Positions 1 through 5,017 of a stretch of 5,017 nucleotides of DNA are shown piece after piece. The stretch is from an uncultured Ardenticatenia bacterium (GTDB lineage: Bacteria; Chloroflexota; Anaerolineae; Promineifilales; Promineifilaceae). How positions within the stretch are numbered: the stretch's first letter is position 1; each line of letters starts with the position of its first letter. A model generated the notes under the pieces. It searched no databases and was not told the DNA's origin. It saw only the letters and a program-made list of their open reading frames with translations. Position numbers and translations under genes: made by a program. The DNA lies in NCBI GenBank assembly GCA_937858165.1, contig CALLZA010000631.1, positions 1 to 5,017 on the forward strand. The letters are read 5' to 3'.

Positions 1-90
1 GGTGTGTGGCTGGGTTGGCGGGCGGGGGGGGGGGGGGGAGGGGGCGGTGCATGTGCCCGGCGTGGCGGGGGGGGGGGGGGGGGGCGGCGG
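1..90. other. Low-quality contig end with G homopolymers
   Basis: Two uninterrupted G runs, 24-38 (15 bases) and 67-84 (18 bases), lie in sequence that is almost entirely G with scattered C and T. The multicopper oxidase frame stays open here only because A and T are nearly absent, and the translation no longer resembles the family. This looks like poor base calling or assembly at a contig end, not real sequence. A true G-rich tract cannot be fully excluded. Confidence 0.65.
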
Positions 91-688
91 TCGCGGGGCG
101 TCCGGCGGCGGGGTGGAGGGCGCCCCCGAGCGGGCGGGCGGGGGGGTTGGCGAAGCCGCCCGGCCCGCCGTGGTGGTGGGGCCAGGCGCCCGCCGCGGCC
201 CGATGGGGGCAGCTCCAGCGGTAGGTGAACGACTCGCCCGGGGCGACGCGGTCGCCGCGCCGGTTGCCCTGGGCCGGGTCGGGCGCGGCCAGGGGGAAGG
301 CGCCGTTGTGGGCCGCGGCCGACTGCACGCCGTGGGGGTGCAGGCTGTGGACGCGGCTCAGGTCGGCCACGCCCTGGCGCATGTCCATGTTGCGGAAGTG
401 GACGACGATCTCGTCGGCCACCTTGGCCACCAGTGTCGCGCCGGGGATGGTGCCGGGAGTGCCGGCCGGGTCGGGTTCGGTCAGGTCCCACGGGTTGAGC
501 GGGCGGTCGCCGGGCGCGGCCCAGTCGGGAGCATAGCGGCGAATGACCAGCACCTCGCGGCTGGTCGGGCGGTAGAGGCCGTCGGGCCGTTGGGCCAGCG
601 GCCGTCCGGTCAGCCGGTTCGCCCCCCACGGCGCGGCGTCCCAGGGGTGGTTCTCCAGTTGCAGCCAGTACTCCTTGATGCGCGCCAT
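1..688 (-). CDS. Multicopper oxidase (cupredoxin) family protein, N-terminal part, runs off the left edge
   Basis: The frame is open from an ATG at 686-688 to the window edge, about 229 codons. A strong Shine-Dalgarno AGGAGG (complement of 694-699) lies 5 nt before the ATG and fixes the start. The protein begins MARIKEYWLQLENHPWD, with no signal peptide or Tat motif. It continues through VLVIRRYAPDWAAPGDRPLN and NPWDLTEPDP to VHFRNMDMR, then HSLHPHGV with the copper motif H117-P-H119-G, then GAFPL and GDRVAPGESFTYRW. These are typical of the first cupredoxin domain of multicopper oxidases, which couple oxidation of a substrate to reduction of O2. The next copper motif, usually W-x-Y-H-D-H, is expected at W169 but reads WPHHHGGP. 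Beyond it the translation turns into Pro/Ala/Gly-rich sequence next to G homopolymers, so the part below about base 200 is probably misread. The substrate is unknown, and the rest of the gene (usually 400 or more residues) is missing. Family confidence is good. Confidence 0.8.
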   Translation of the reverse strand, partial: MARIKEYWLQLENHPWDAAPWGANRLTGRPLAQRPDGLYRPTSREVLVIRRYAPDWAAPGDRPLNPWDLTEPDPAGTPGTIPGATLVAKVADEIVVHFRNMDMRQGVADLSRVHSLHPHGVQSAAAHNGAFPLAAPDPAQGNRRGDRVAPGESFTYRWSCPHRAAAGAWPHHHGGPGGFANPPARPLGGALHPAAGRPATAAPPPPPRHAGHMHRPLPPPPPPANPATH

Positions 689-704
689 TGTCACCTCCTA
701 AGAG

Positions 705-842
705 AAACCGCAGATTACGCAGGGTGAAGAACCTCACGCAAAGATCGCAAAGGGCGCAAAAAGATTCTTCTTTGCGATCTTTGCGAGCTTCGCGATCTTT
801 GCGTGAGGGTTTTTTCTTCAATCTGTGTAATCTGAGTAATCT
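705..842. repeat. Large imperfect palindrome built of 9-nt units (intergenic repeat element)
   Basis: The inner arms 732-760 and 780-808 are inverted copies, matching at 26 of 29 positions, around a 19-nt centre. The outer arms 705-729 and 816-840 also match as inverted copies at 18 of 25 positions. From 735 the sequence divides into 9-mers in one phase: CACGCAAAG, ATCGCAAAG, GGCGCAAAA, a centre unit, TTTGCGATC, TTTGCGAGC, TTCGCGATC, TTTGCGTGA, then after a T-rich unit CTTCAATCT, GTGTAATCT, GAGTAATCT. The inner family is TTTGCGNNN and the outer is NNGTAATCT. It fills the gap between the hydrolase stop and the oxidase ribosome binding site. As RNA it would fold into a long hairpin. Six T at 810-815 follow the inner stem on the plus strand, but no plus-strand gene ends here, so a terminator role is not evident. 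Similar palindromes occur between genes in Chloroflexota and other metagenomic genomes as I recall them; I know no established name or function. Confidence 0.8.
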
Positions 843-857
843 ATGGTCTCCTACCTC

Positions 858-1568
858 TTAAGTCAATCGATCCAGTTCGGGTAGGGCGGTGCGGATGCGT
901 TGCGCGCCGCCGGCGGGCAGCGGATCGCCGTGGCCGCTGAGCAGGATATCGCTATCCAGTTCGGCCAGCCGCCGCACCGATGCTTTGTGCTGCCTGACGT
1001 TGAGCATAAAGCCGCGCCAGCCAAGCATGAAGACCGGCCAGGTGCAGACGGCGTCCCCGGCGATGAGCGCCCGTCGCTCTGGCCAGTAGAAGGCCAGGTG
1101 GCCGGGCGAGTGGCCGGGAGCATAGAGGACGGTCAGCGGGCCGACGCGGTCGCCTTCGTGAATATACTCATCCACCTGTATCGGCGGGTGCTTGGAGAGG
1201 TTGAGGTTGAGCGCCAGTTGTAGCGGCCAGACGCGATAGGGGCGGTAAGGGCGGCTACTGACCGGCTGGGCGACGCGGTCGGCGCTCATGATGTCGGCCT
1301 CCCACTCGTGGGCGTAGATGGGCGCGCCGCTCAACTCCTTTAGCCGGGCGAGTCCGCCCAGGTGGGAGCGGTGGGCGTGGGTCATGATGAGGTGCTTGAT
1401 GTCGGCGGGGGCCCGGCCGATGCGGCCCAGTTCGGCCAGGACGAGGCGGGCGTCGGCAGCCATGAGGCTGTCGACGACGGTGATGCCCTGGCCGTCATCG
1501 AGCAGATAGGCGCGGACGCGGCCGCCTTGGCCGTCCCCCAAGCTGTAAATACCGGGCGCAACTTCCAT
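858..1568 (-). CDS. MBL-fold metallo-hydrolase with atypical HAHRSH metal motif
   Basis: This 236-residue protein has the metallo-beta-lactamase fold order: an N-terminal beta-rich section (YLLDDGQGITVVDS), motif THAHRSHLGG (H64, H66, H69), APGHSPGH (H153), the bridging aspartate AGDAV (D172) and the last histidine in LLSGHGDP (H213). Length and order match small glyoxalase II-like hydrolases that cut thioesters, lactones or phosphoesters; the substrate cannot be told. The usual HxHxDH motif has Ser68 in place of Asp, a ligand of the second metal. The Ser codon is TCC, two changes from an Asp codon, so one sequencing error does not explain it. No signal peptide is seen, so it is probably cytoplasmic. 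The ATG at 1566-1568 has AGGAA (complement of 1574-1578) 5 nt upstream. It is divergent from the acyl-CoA ligase and followed by the palindrome and the oxidase, which may or may not share its transcript. Confidence 0.88.
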   Translation of the reverse strand: MEVAPGIYSLGDGQGGRVRAYLLDDGQGITVVDSLMAADARLVLAELGRIGRAPADIKHLIMTHAHRSHLGGLARLKELSGAPIYAHEWEADIMSADRVAQPVSSRPYRPYRVWPLQLALNLNLSKHPPIQVDEYIHEGDRVGPLTVLYAPGHSPGHLAFYWPERRALIAGDAVCTWPVFMLGWRGFMLNVRQHKASVRRLAELDSDILLSGHGDPLPAGGAQRIRTALPELDRLT

Positions 1569-1616
1569 AGCCGTTCCTGTGGGGCGATGTGGGCGGCGGT
1601 GGCTGAGATGGAGTAT

Positions 1617-1645
1617 ATAGTAGAGGAGGGGCGCGGTGGTGTCAA
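1617..1645 (-). promoter_or_regulatory. Sigma-70-type promoter for the MBL-fold hydrolase gene
   Basis: On the minus strand a perfect -35 hexamer TTGACA (complement of 1640-1645) is followed after 17 nt by TACTAT (complement of 1617-1622), which keeps the important first, second and last bases of TATAAT. Further T/A steps (TATACT) lie just downstream. The start of transcription would be near 1610, giving a leader of roughly 40 nt before the ATG at 1568, with its AGGAA ribosome binding site. Spacing and position are right; there is no experimental support. Confidence 0.55.
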
Positions 1646-1700
1646 TGCACAGTCATGTCTCTGGCGGTGACCGCGAATCACTGGCTAATTTCTCCGATTG

Positions 1701-1740
1701 GGGGGATAGTATGGGCTATCCTCTTGTGGGCGGAGCACCC
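1701..1740 (+). promoter_or_regulatory. Leader of the acyl-CoA ligase gene: hairpin and ribosome binding site
   Basis: Just before the chosen ATG at 1741, GGATAG (1704-1709) pairs with CTATCC (1716-1721) around a 6-nt loop. The stem can extend by three more pairs, two of them G-U. A second short pairing, TGGG (1727-1730) with CCCA (1738-1741), would put the ribosome binding site GGAG (1732-1735, 5 nt before ATG) in its loop. The GGAG site supports the start. Regulation by these small stems is speculative, and no known riboswitch pattern is recognisable. Confidence 0.3.
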
Positions 1741-3525
1741 ATGAACAAACAACATCTGGCCGTGATGGCCTTCCAGAGTGCGGAGACGTATGCCGGTGAA
1801 GTGGCCATGCGCGCCCGGATCGACGGCCAATGGCAACCCACCACCTACCGCGCAATGGGCGACAGTATCCGACGCATCGCTCGCGCGCTGCTGGCCCAGG
1901 GCGTGCAGCCCGGCGACCGCGTCGGCATCTTTGCCGAAAACCGGCCTGAGTGGTCGCTGGTCGATTTTGCCGTGCTGGCCGTCGGCGGCGTCACAGTGCC
2001 CATCTACGCCACCAACACCGGGCCACAGGCGGCCTATATCGTTGATGAGACCGAGATGGCGGTCATTTTCAGCGGCGGCCAGGCCAACTACGATAAGCTG
2101 CGGGCCGTTACCGCCGGGCCGACGCCCATCCGCTGCATCGTCGCCTTCGATGACGACACGGCCATTGACGGCGCGGCGTCGTCCCACTTTAGCGAATTCC
2201 TGAAGTCGGGCACAGACGCGGCCGATGCCGAAATCGAGGCGCGGCTGGCGGCGGCCGCGCCGAGCGATCTGGCGACCATCATCTATACCAGCGGCACCAC
2301 CGGCGAACCCAAAGGGGTCATGCTGACCCACGCCAATCTCTTCCACCAGTTCAAGGCGCTGGACGGCCAGTTCCACGTCGGCCCCGGCGACCGTTCGCTG
2401 TGTGTGTTGCCGCTGAGCCACGTCTACGAACGGGCCTGGTCGTTCTTTGTCTTCAAGTCTGGGGCGGAGAACTACTATCTGGCCAATCCCAAGGAGATCA
2501 TCGCCACGATGGGCGAAGTGCGGCCGACGGTCATGGTCAGCGTGCCGCGACTGTACGAGAAGATCTACGCCGCTGCCATGTACGGCCTGAGCCAGGGGTC
2601 GGCCTTGAAGAAAAAGCTGTTCCACTGGTCAATCGGGGTGGGCAGCCGCTACCAGTACGCGCTGAAGGCGCGCGGTTCGGCCGGGGCGCTGCTCAGCCTG
2701 CAACACAAAGTGGCCGACCGGCTGGTGCTGCGCAAGGTGCGGGCGGTGGTCGGTGGCCCTAAGAACTTCTTCTCAGCCGGCGGCGCGCCGCTGGCCCAGG
2801 CGATCGAGGAGTTCTTCTTCGCCGCCGGGCTGCTGGTGTGTGAGGGGTACGGTCTGACGGAGACGTCGCCGATGGTGACCTGCAACACGCCCAATGCGTT
2901 CCGGTTCGGCACGGTGGGCAAGCCGATCATCGACTGCGAGGTGAAGATTGCCGCCAATGGGGAGATTCTGGTCAAAAGCCCCAGCCTGACCCAGGGGTAC
3001 TACCGCAAGCCGGAAGCGACGGCCGAAGCGTTCCGCGACGGCTGGTTCCACACCGGCGACGTGGGCGAGTTCGATGCCGACGGCTTTCTGCGCATCACCG
3101 ACCGCATCAAGGACCTGATCATCACCTCCGGCGGCAAGAACGTCGCCCCGCAAAGGATCGAAACGATCTATGCCCAGGATCACCTGATCGAGCAGTTCAT
3201 CACCATCGGCGATCGGCGCCAGTACATCAGCGCCCTGATCGTGCCCAACTATGAGGCGCTGGAGGCGTATGCCCGAGCGCACGGGATCGCCTACCAGACG
3301 CGGGATGAGTTGGTGAAGACTCCGGCGGCGCGCGCCCTCTATCAGGCACGGGTCGATGACCTGTCCCAGGAGCTGGCCCCCTATGAACAGGTGAAGGCGT
3401 TCACGCTGCTGCCGTCCCCTTTTGCGCAGGAGACGGGCGAGCTGACGCCATCCCTCAAGATCAGGCGGCGCGCCGTGGGCGAGAAGTATGCGGCCGAGAT
3501 TGAGGCGATGTATCCGCAGGGGTAA
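1741..3525 (+). CDS. Long-chain fatty acid--CoA ligase (AMP-forming)
   Basis: This 594-residue ANL-superfamily enzyme joins a fatty acid to CoA through an acyl-AMP intermediate, feeding beta-oxidation or lipid synthesis. It has the full motif set: phosphate-binding YTSGTTGEPKG (182-192), SVPRLYEKI (267-275), GYGLTETSP (369-377), HTGD with the ribose-binding D440, DRIKD hinge region (454-458), GGKNVAPQRIE (464-474) and a C-terminal lysine in TPSLKIRRR (K573). Length is normal for the class. The ATG at 1741 is chosen because the conserved start (MNKQHLAVMAFQSAETYAGE) begins there and GGAG precedes it by 5 nt. Alternative in-frame starts are GTG 1636, which has AGGAGG 6 nt upstream and would add 35 residues without family likeness, ATG 1645 and ATG 1711. 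The gene is divergent from the hydrolase and ends 3 nt from the stop of the opposing YdeI-like gene. Chain-length preference cannot be read from sequence. Confidence 0.95.
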   Translation: MNKQHLAVMAFQSAETYAGEVAMRARIDGQWQPTTYRAMGDSIRRIARALLAQGVQPGDRVGIFAENRPEWSLVDFAVLAVGGVTVPIYATNTGPQAAYIVDETEMAVIFSGGQANYDKLRAVTAGPTPIRCIVAFDDDTAIDGAASSHFSEFLKSGTDAADAEIEARLAAAAPSDLATIIYTSGTTGEPKGVMLTHANLFHQFKALDGQFHVGPGDRSLCVLPLSHVYERAWSFFVFKSGAENYYLANPKEIIATMGEVRPTVMVSVPRLYEKIYAAAMYGLSQGSALKKKLFHWSIGVGSRYQYALKARGSAGALLSLQHKVADRLVLRKVRAVVGGPKNFFSAGGAPLAQAIEEFFFAAGLLVCEGYGLTETSPMVTCNTPNAFRFGTVGKPIIDCEVKIAANGEILVKSPSLTQGYYRKPEATAEAFRDGWFHTGDVGEFDADGFLRITDRIKDLIITSGGKNVAPQRIETIYAQDHLIEQFITIGDRRQYISALIVPNYEALEAYARAHGIAYQTRDELVKTPAARALYQARVDDLSQELAPYEQVKAFTLLPSPFAQETGELTPSLKIRRRAVGEKYAAEIEAMYPQG

Positions 3526-3528
3526 GCC

Positions 3529-4113
3529 TTACGGCCGCGGCTGATTGGCCCGCACGTTGTCCTGGGCCAGCCGCGCCGTCTCGGCAATGCGTTTGGCGCG
3601 CGTCTCCGGCCGTTTGGCCGTGGCGATCCAGCCCAGGATGGCGTGGCGGGCGGAGCGAGGGAAGGCGTCGAAATTCGCGCGGGCGTCGGGGTAGCCGGCC
3701 AGCGCGGCGGCCAGATCGTCGGGCACGGCCAGACTGTCCACACTATCCCACAGGGCCCACGTGCCGTCGGCCTGGGCCGCGTCGATCTTGGCCTGCCCGG
3801 CGGGGGTCATGCGGCCGTCGGCGATGAGCCGGGCGACGCGCTCCTTGTTCGATCTGGCCCAGACCGACCCCGCCCGCCGCGGCGCGTACCACTGCATGCC
3901 CCGCTCCTCGTCCAGCGTCTTGGCGTGGCCATCGATCCAGCCAAAGCACAGCGCCTCTTCGACAGCCTGCTCATAGGTGAAGGTGGCCTGGCCCGTGGCG
4001 CGGCGGTAGGTGATGAGCCAGATGCCGTCGGGGCGGGTGTGGTTGGCTTCGAGCCAGGCGCGCCAGTCGGCGAGGGTTGGCGGGTGGAAGGAGTTCGGAG
4101 GCGGTTGTGTCAT
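3529..4113 (-). CDS. YdeI/OmpD-associated family protein
   Basis: This 194-residue protein has the marks of the YdeI/OmdA family. They are an N-terminal section with W-x-x-W-L and DGIWLITYR, then EALCFGWIDG (53-62), then YAPRRAGSVWARSNKERV (76-93) and GRMTPAGQAKI (100-110). The C-terminal helical OmdA-type domain contains FDAFPRSARHAILGWIATAK (148-167) and ETRAKRIAETARLAQDN (170-186). The family has been linked to bacteriocin or envelope-stress protection in enterobacteria, but its biochemical role is unknown, and most members are soluble proteins without signal peptides, as here. The start ATG (4111-4113) overlaps the TGA of the acetyltransferase gene as ATGA. No Shine-Dalgarno is visible upstream (TGACACGTGCCCT), so it is probably translated by coupling to the upstream gene. 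The TAA stop lies 3 nt from that of the convergent acyl-CoA ligase. Confidence 0.88.
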   Translation of the reverse strand: MTQPPPNSFHPPTLADWRAWLEANHTRPDGIWLITYRRATGQATFTYEQAVEEALCFGWIDGHAKTLDEERGMQWYAPRRAGSVWARSNKERVARLIADGRMTPAGQAKIDAAQADGTWALWDSVDSLAVPDDLAAALAGYPDARANFDAFPRSARHAILGWIATAKRPETRAKRIAETARLAQDNVRANQPRP

Positions 4114-4571
4114 AGGGCACGTGTCATGAACACACTGTTTGGGTCAGGTTTATAAGAGCCAAATGCTTGGCAGGGGGTGAACCCAAACGACCGGTACAGT
4201 TGGTGCGCCGGCGCGAAGAACGCCATTGAGCCTGTCTCCAGACTCAGGCGCGTGTAGCCACGCCGTCGGGCTTCATCGATGATGTGGCGGAGAACGGCCG
4301 AGGCGACGCCCTGGCGCAGATAGGCGCGAGCGGTGCGCATCGACTTGACCTCACCGTGGTCGGGCGACAGCTCTTTCAACGCGCCGAAGCCGGCCAACTC
4401 TGCGCCGTCCCAGACGCTCCAGAAGGTCACGTCAGGCGCGCGCAGCCCGCTTATGTCAAGCGCGTGCCGGCTCTCGGCCGGCGCGGTGGGGGCCAGGGTG
4501 TTCAGGTGTTCGCGGAGGAGGGCAAGGACGGCGGGACTGTCGAGTGGGTCTTCGCGGATTTGCCAGTTCAT
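4110..4571 (-). CDS. GNAT family N-acetyltransferase
   Basis: This 153-residue single-domain protein is predicted to move an acetyl group from acetyl-CoA to an amine. It carries VTFWSVWDGAELAGFGALK (beta 2-4), GEVKSMRTARAYLRQGVAS with the acetyl-CoA loop R86-Q-G-V-A (motif A), HIIDEARRRGYTRLSLETGS, and the tail FFAPAHQLYRSFGFTPC to DPNSVFMTRAL. The SLETGS and DPNSVFMT strings fit the YsnE-like subgroup of GNAT enzymes, whose substrates are mostly unproven. The ATG at 4571 is preferred because subgroup members begin right before this WxIRED string. An in-frame TTG at 4586 would add 5 residues. Neither start has a ribosome binding site. A weak TATAGC (complement of 4591-4596) would give a very short leader, so near-leaderless translation is possible. 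It is the first gene of a two-gene operon with the YdeI-like gene, overlapping it by ATGA. Confidence 0.9.
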   Translation of the reverse strand: MNWQIREDPLDSPAVLALLREHLNTLAPTAPAESRHALDISGLRAPDVTFWSVWDGAELAGFGALKELSPDHGEVKSMRTARAYLRQGVASAVLRHIIDEARRRGYTRLSLETGSMAFFAPAHQLYRSFGFTPCQAFGSYKPDPNSVFMTRAL

Positions 4572-4604
4572 ATCAGGAGTGGCCAATAGTGCTATAGGGG
4601 ATCA

Positions 4605-4613
4605 TGGTATAAT
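4605..4613 (+). promoter_or_regulatory. Extended -10 promoter element (TGG-TATAAT)
   Basis: A perfect TATAAT at 4608-4613 is preceded by TGG (4605-4607), giving the extended -10 form TGnTATAAT. No good -35 is seen 16-18 nt upstream, which extended -10 promoters can tolerate. Transcription would start near 4620, about 19 nt before an ATG at 4639, and would run through the nucleotidyltransferase remnant towards the endonuclease-family gene. It may now serve that gene with a long leader. This is inference from the motif alone. Confidence 0.4.
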
Positions 4614-4638
4614 CCAGGCTGGTACTCTACAGGTTGGG

Positions 4639-4798
4639 ATGAACAATGATACCATGCAAGCGCTGATGGGCCTTTCAAGACCCGGCGCGCCGCGGCAGCA
4701 AGCGGCAGAAGGACCTGGCCGATATTGCTCGGTTGCTGGAGCGGTTTCCGGCGTTGCGGGGTGAGGTGCCGGAGGATGTGCTGGCACGGCTGGTTTGA
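4639..4798 (+). pseudogene. Remnant of a nucleotidyltransferase-like gene, centre deleted
   Basis: The frame 4667-4798 reads WAFQDPARRGSKRQKDLADI, then ARLLERFPALRGEVPEDVL and ARLV before TGA. This matches my recollection of the C-terminal end of small nucleotidyltransferase-family proteins (pattern WAxxDPxRRxSKRQKDLADIxRLxEAxP), in which about 100-150 residues come first. Here an in-frame TGA (4664-4666) sits directly upstream and no ATG or GTG start exists in the segment, so it cannot be made as an intact protein. A possible original start is ATG 4639 (MNNDTMQAL), 26 nt after the TATAAT box but in another frame. This suggests an internal deletion joining the first codons to the last 43 codons with a frameshift around 4655-4666. 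The family call rests on motif memory; an antitoxin- or AbiEii-like protein is possible. Confidence 0.6.
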
Positions 4799-4846
4799 TG
4801 TGTGGTTCATAGCCATAACTTAACCTTTGGCAGAAGGCACTCGACA

Positions 4847-4927
4847 ATGCGATTAATCTCTTGGAATCTCCACGGCGCTAATGTACCCGGGCGGTCCAGC
4901 ACTGCACAGCAGATGCGTGCCTGGGAC
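4847..4927 (+). CDS. Endonuclease/exonuclease/phosphatase family protein, N-terminal fragment
   Basis: The first 27 codons are present, reading MRLISWNLHGANVPGR and then SSTAQQMRAWD, before adapter sequence replaces the genome at 4928. RLISWNLHGA is the first strand of the endonuclease/exonuclease/phosphatase (DNase I-like) fold, whose Asn (N7) helps bind the catalytic metal. Members hydrolyse phosphodiesters of nucleic acids, lipids or nucleotides; the type here cannot be decided. The ATG at 4847 is supported by AGAAGG (4832-4837) with 9 nt spacing. The remaining domain, including the LQE metal ligand, is missing because the contig ends. It lies 48 nt downstream of the nucleotidyltransferase remnant on the same strand. 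Confidence 0.6.
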
Positions 4928-5017
4928 CTGTCTCTTATACACATCTGACGCTGCCGACGAGCGATCTAGTGTAAAACTCGGGGGGCACGGAGACATTAAA
5001 AAAAAAAAGACAGAACA
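4928..5017. other. Illumina Nextera adapter read-through (not genomic)
   Basis: Bases 4928-4946 are CTGTCTCTTATACACATCT, the Tn5 mosaic end of the Nextera kits. Bases 4947-4960 (GACGCTGCCGACGA) complete the reverse complement of the Read 1 adapter. Then GCGATCTA (4961-4968) equals the reverse complement of Nextera i5 index N501 (TAGATCGC). Bases 4969-4997 align without gaps to the reverse complement of P5 at 20 of 29 positions and end in CATT. Eleven A follow (4998-5008), as is usual when a read runs past the end of the molecule in four-colour chemistry. Genomic sequence stops at 4927. Confidence 0.97.

Noticed and set aside
24..84. Possible G-quadruplex cluster
   Set aside because: The runs of 15 and 18 G sit at a contig end where the encoded protein loses its family likeness, so they are more likely sequencing damage.
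2..727. Long plus-strand open frame, Gly/Ala/Arg-rich
   Set aside because: It is antisense to the multicopper oxidase in GC-rich sequence, shows no recognisable domain, and its N-terminal part comes from the G homopolymers.
732..815. Rho-independent terminator (long stem followed by six T on the plus strand)
   Set aside because: No plus-strand gene ends upstream of it, and on the minus strand, where the neighbouring genes are read, only a broken TTCTTC follows the stem.
1678..2625. 315-codon minus-strand open frame inside the acyl-CoA ligase gene
   Set aside because: It lies opposite fully conserved ligase motifs, has low-complexity His/Arg/Gly-rich translation and no family likeness. It is a shadow of high-GC codon use.
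3643..4155. 170-codon plus-strand open frame opposite the YdeI-like gene
   Set aside because: It is antisense to a well-supported gene, Gly/Val/Arg-rich and without a domain or ribosome binding site of note.
4603..4656. 8-bp inverted repeat CATGGTAT / ATACCATG as an operator
   Set aside because: The arms are 38 nt apart, one lies in the gene remnant, and a match this short is likely by chance.
4795..4823. Promoter directly upstream of the endonuclease-family gene (TTGATG with TAACTT or similar)
   Set aside because: The -10 candidates match TATAAT poorly at every acceptable spacing, so I could not support it.
4928..4946. Tn5/IS50 mosaic end suggesting a transposon insertion
   Set aside because: It is followed at once by the Nextera Read 1 adapter, an index and P5, so it comes from library preparation.

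Overview
The window looks like one contig from a metagenome or draft assembly of a GC-rich bacterium. The gene content, the short cytoplasmic enzymes and the intergenic palindrome built from TTTGCGATC-like and TAATCTG-like 9-mers fit Chloroflexota (Anaerolineae or relatives). That assignment is an inference from pattern memory; no marker gene is present. It is an ordinary housekeeping and accessory region. I found no defence island, phage, CRISPR array, RNA gene or intact mobile element.

Layout from left to right. A multicopper oxidase gene runs leftward from 688 and leaves the window at base 1; its last 150-200 bases are corrupted by runs of G. An intergenic stretch (689-857) carries a large imperfect palindrome with 9-nt internal periodicity (705-842). 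Next, on the minus strand, is a metallo-beta-lactamase-fold hydrolase (858-1568) with an altered metal motif. A divergent promoter region (1569-1740) separates it from a complete AMP-forming long-chain acyl-CoA ligase on the plus strand (1741-3525). The ligase converges, with only 3 bases between stop codons, on a two-gene minus-strand operon: a GNAT acetyltransferase (4110-4571) followed by a YdeI/OmpD-associated family protein (3529-4113), joined by an ATGA overlap. Plus-strand sequence at 4608-4798 has a good -10 box, a possible start codon and the intact C-terminal end of a nucleotidyltransferase-like gene whose middle is missing. At 4847 a plus-strand endonuclease/exonuclease/phosphatase family gene begins and is cut after 27 codons.

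The right end from 4928 is not biological. It is Illumina Nextera read-through: the Tn5 mosaic end, the Read 1 adapter, an i5 index and a degraded P5 sequence ending in poly-A. The G homopolymers of 15 and 18 bases at the left end are probably also sequencing or assembly damage. Only about 200-4927 should be treated as reliable genomic sequence.

The genes do not form one pathway. The acyl-CoA ligase activates fatty acids for beta-oxidation or lipid synthesis. The hydrolase and oxidase are of unknown substrate. The GNAT/YdeI pair is the only clear operon. The points most worth checking are the phased palindrome, the Asp-to-Ser change in the hydrolase metal motif, and the deleted nucleotidyltransferase gene that seems to keep its promoter.
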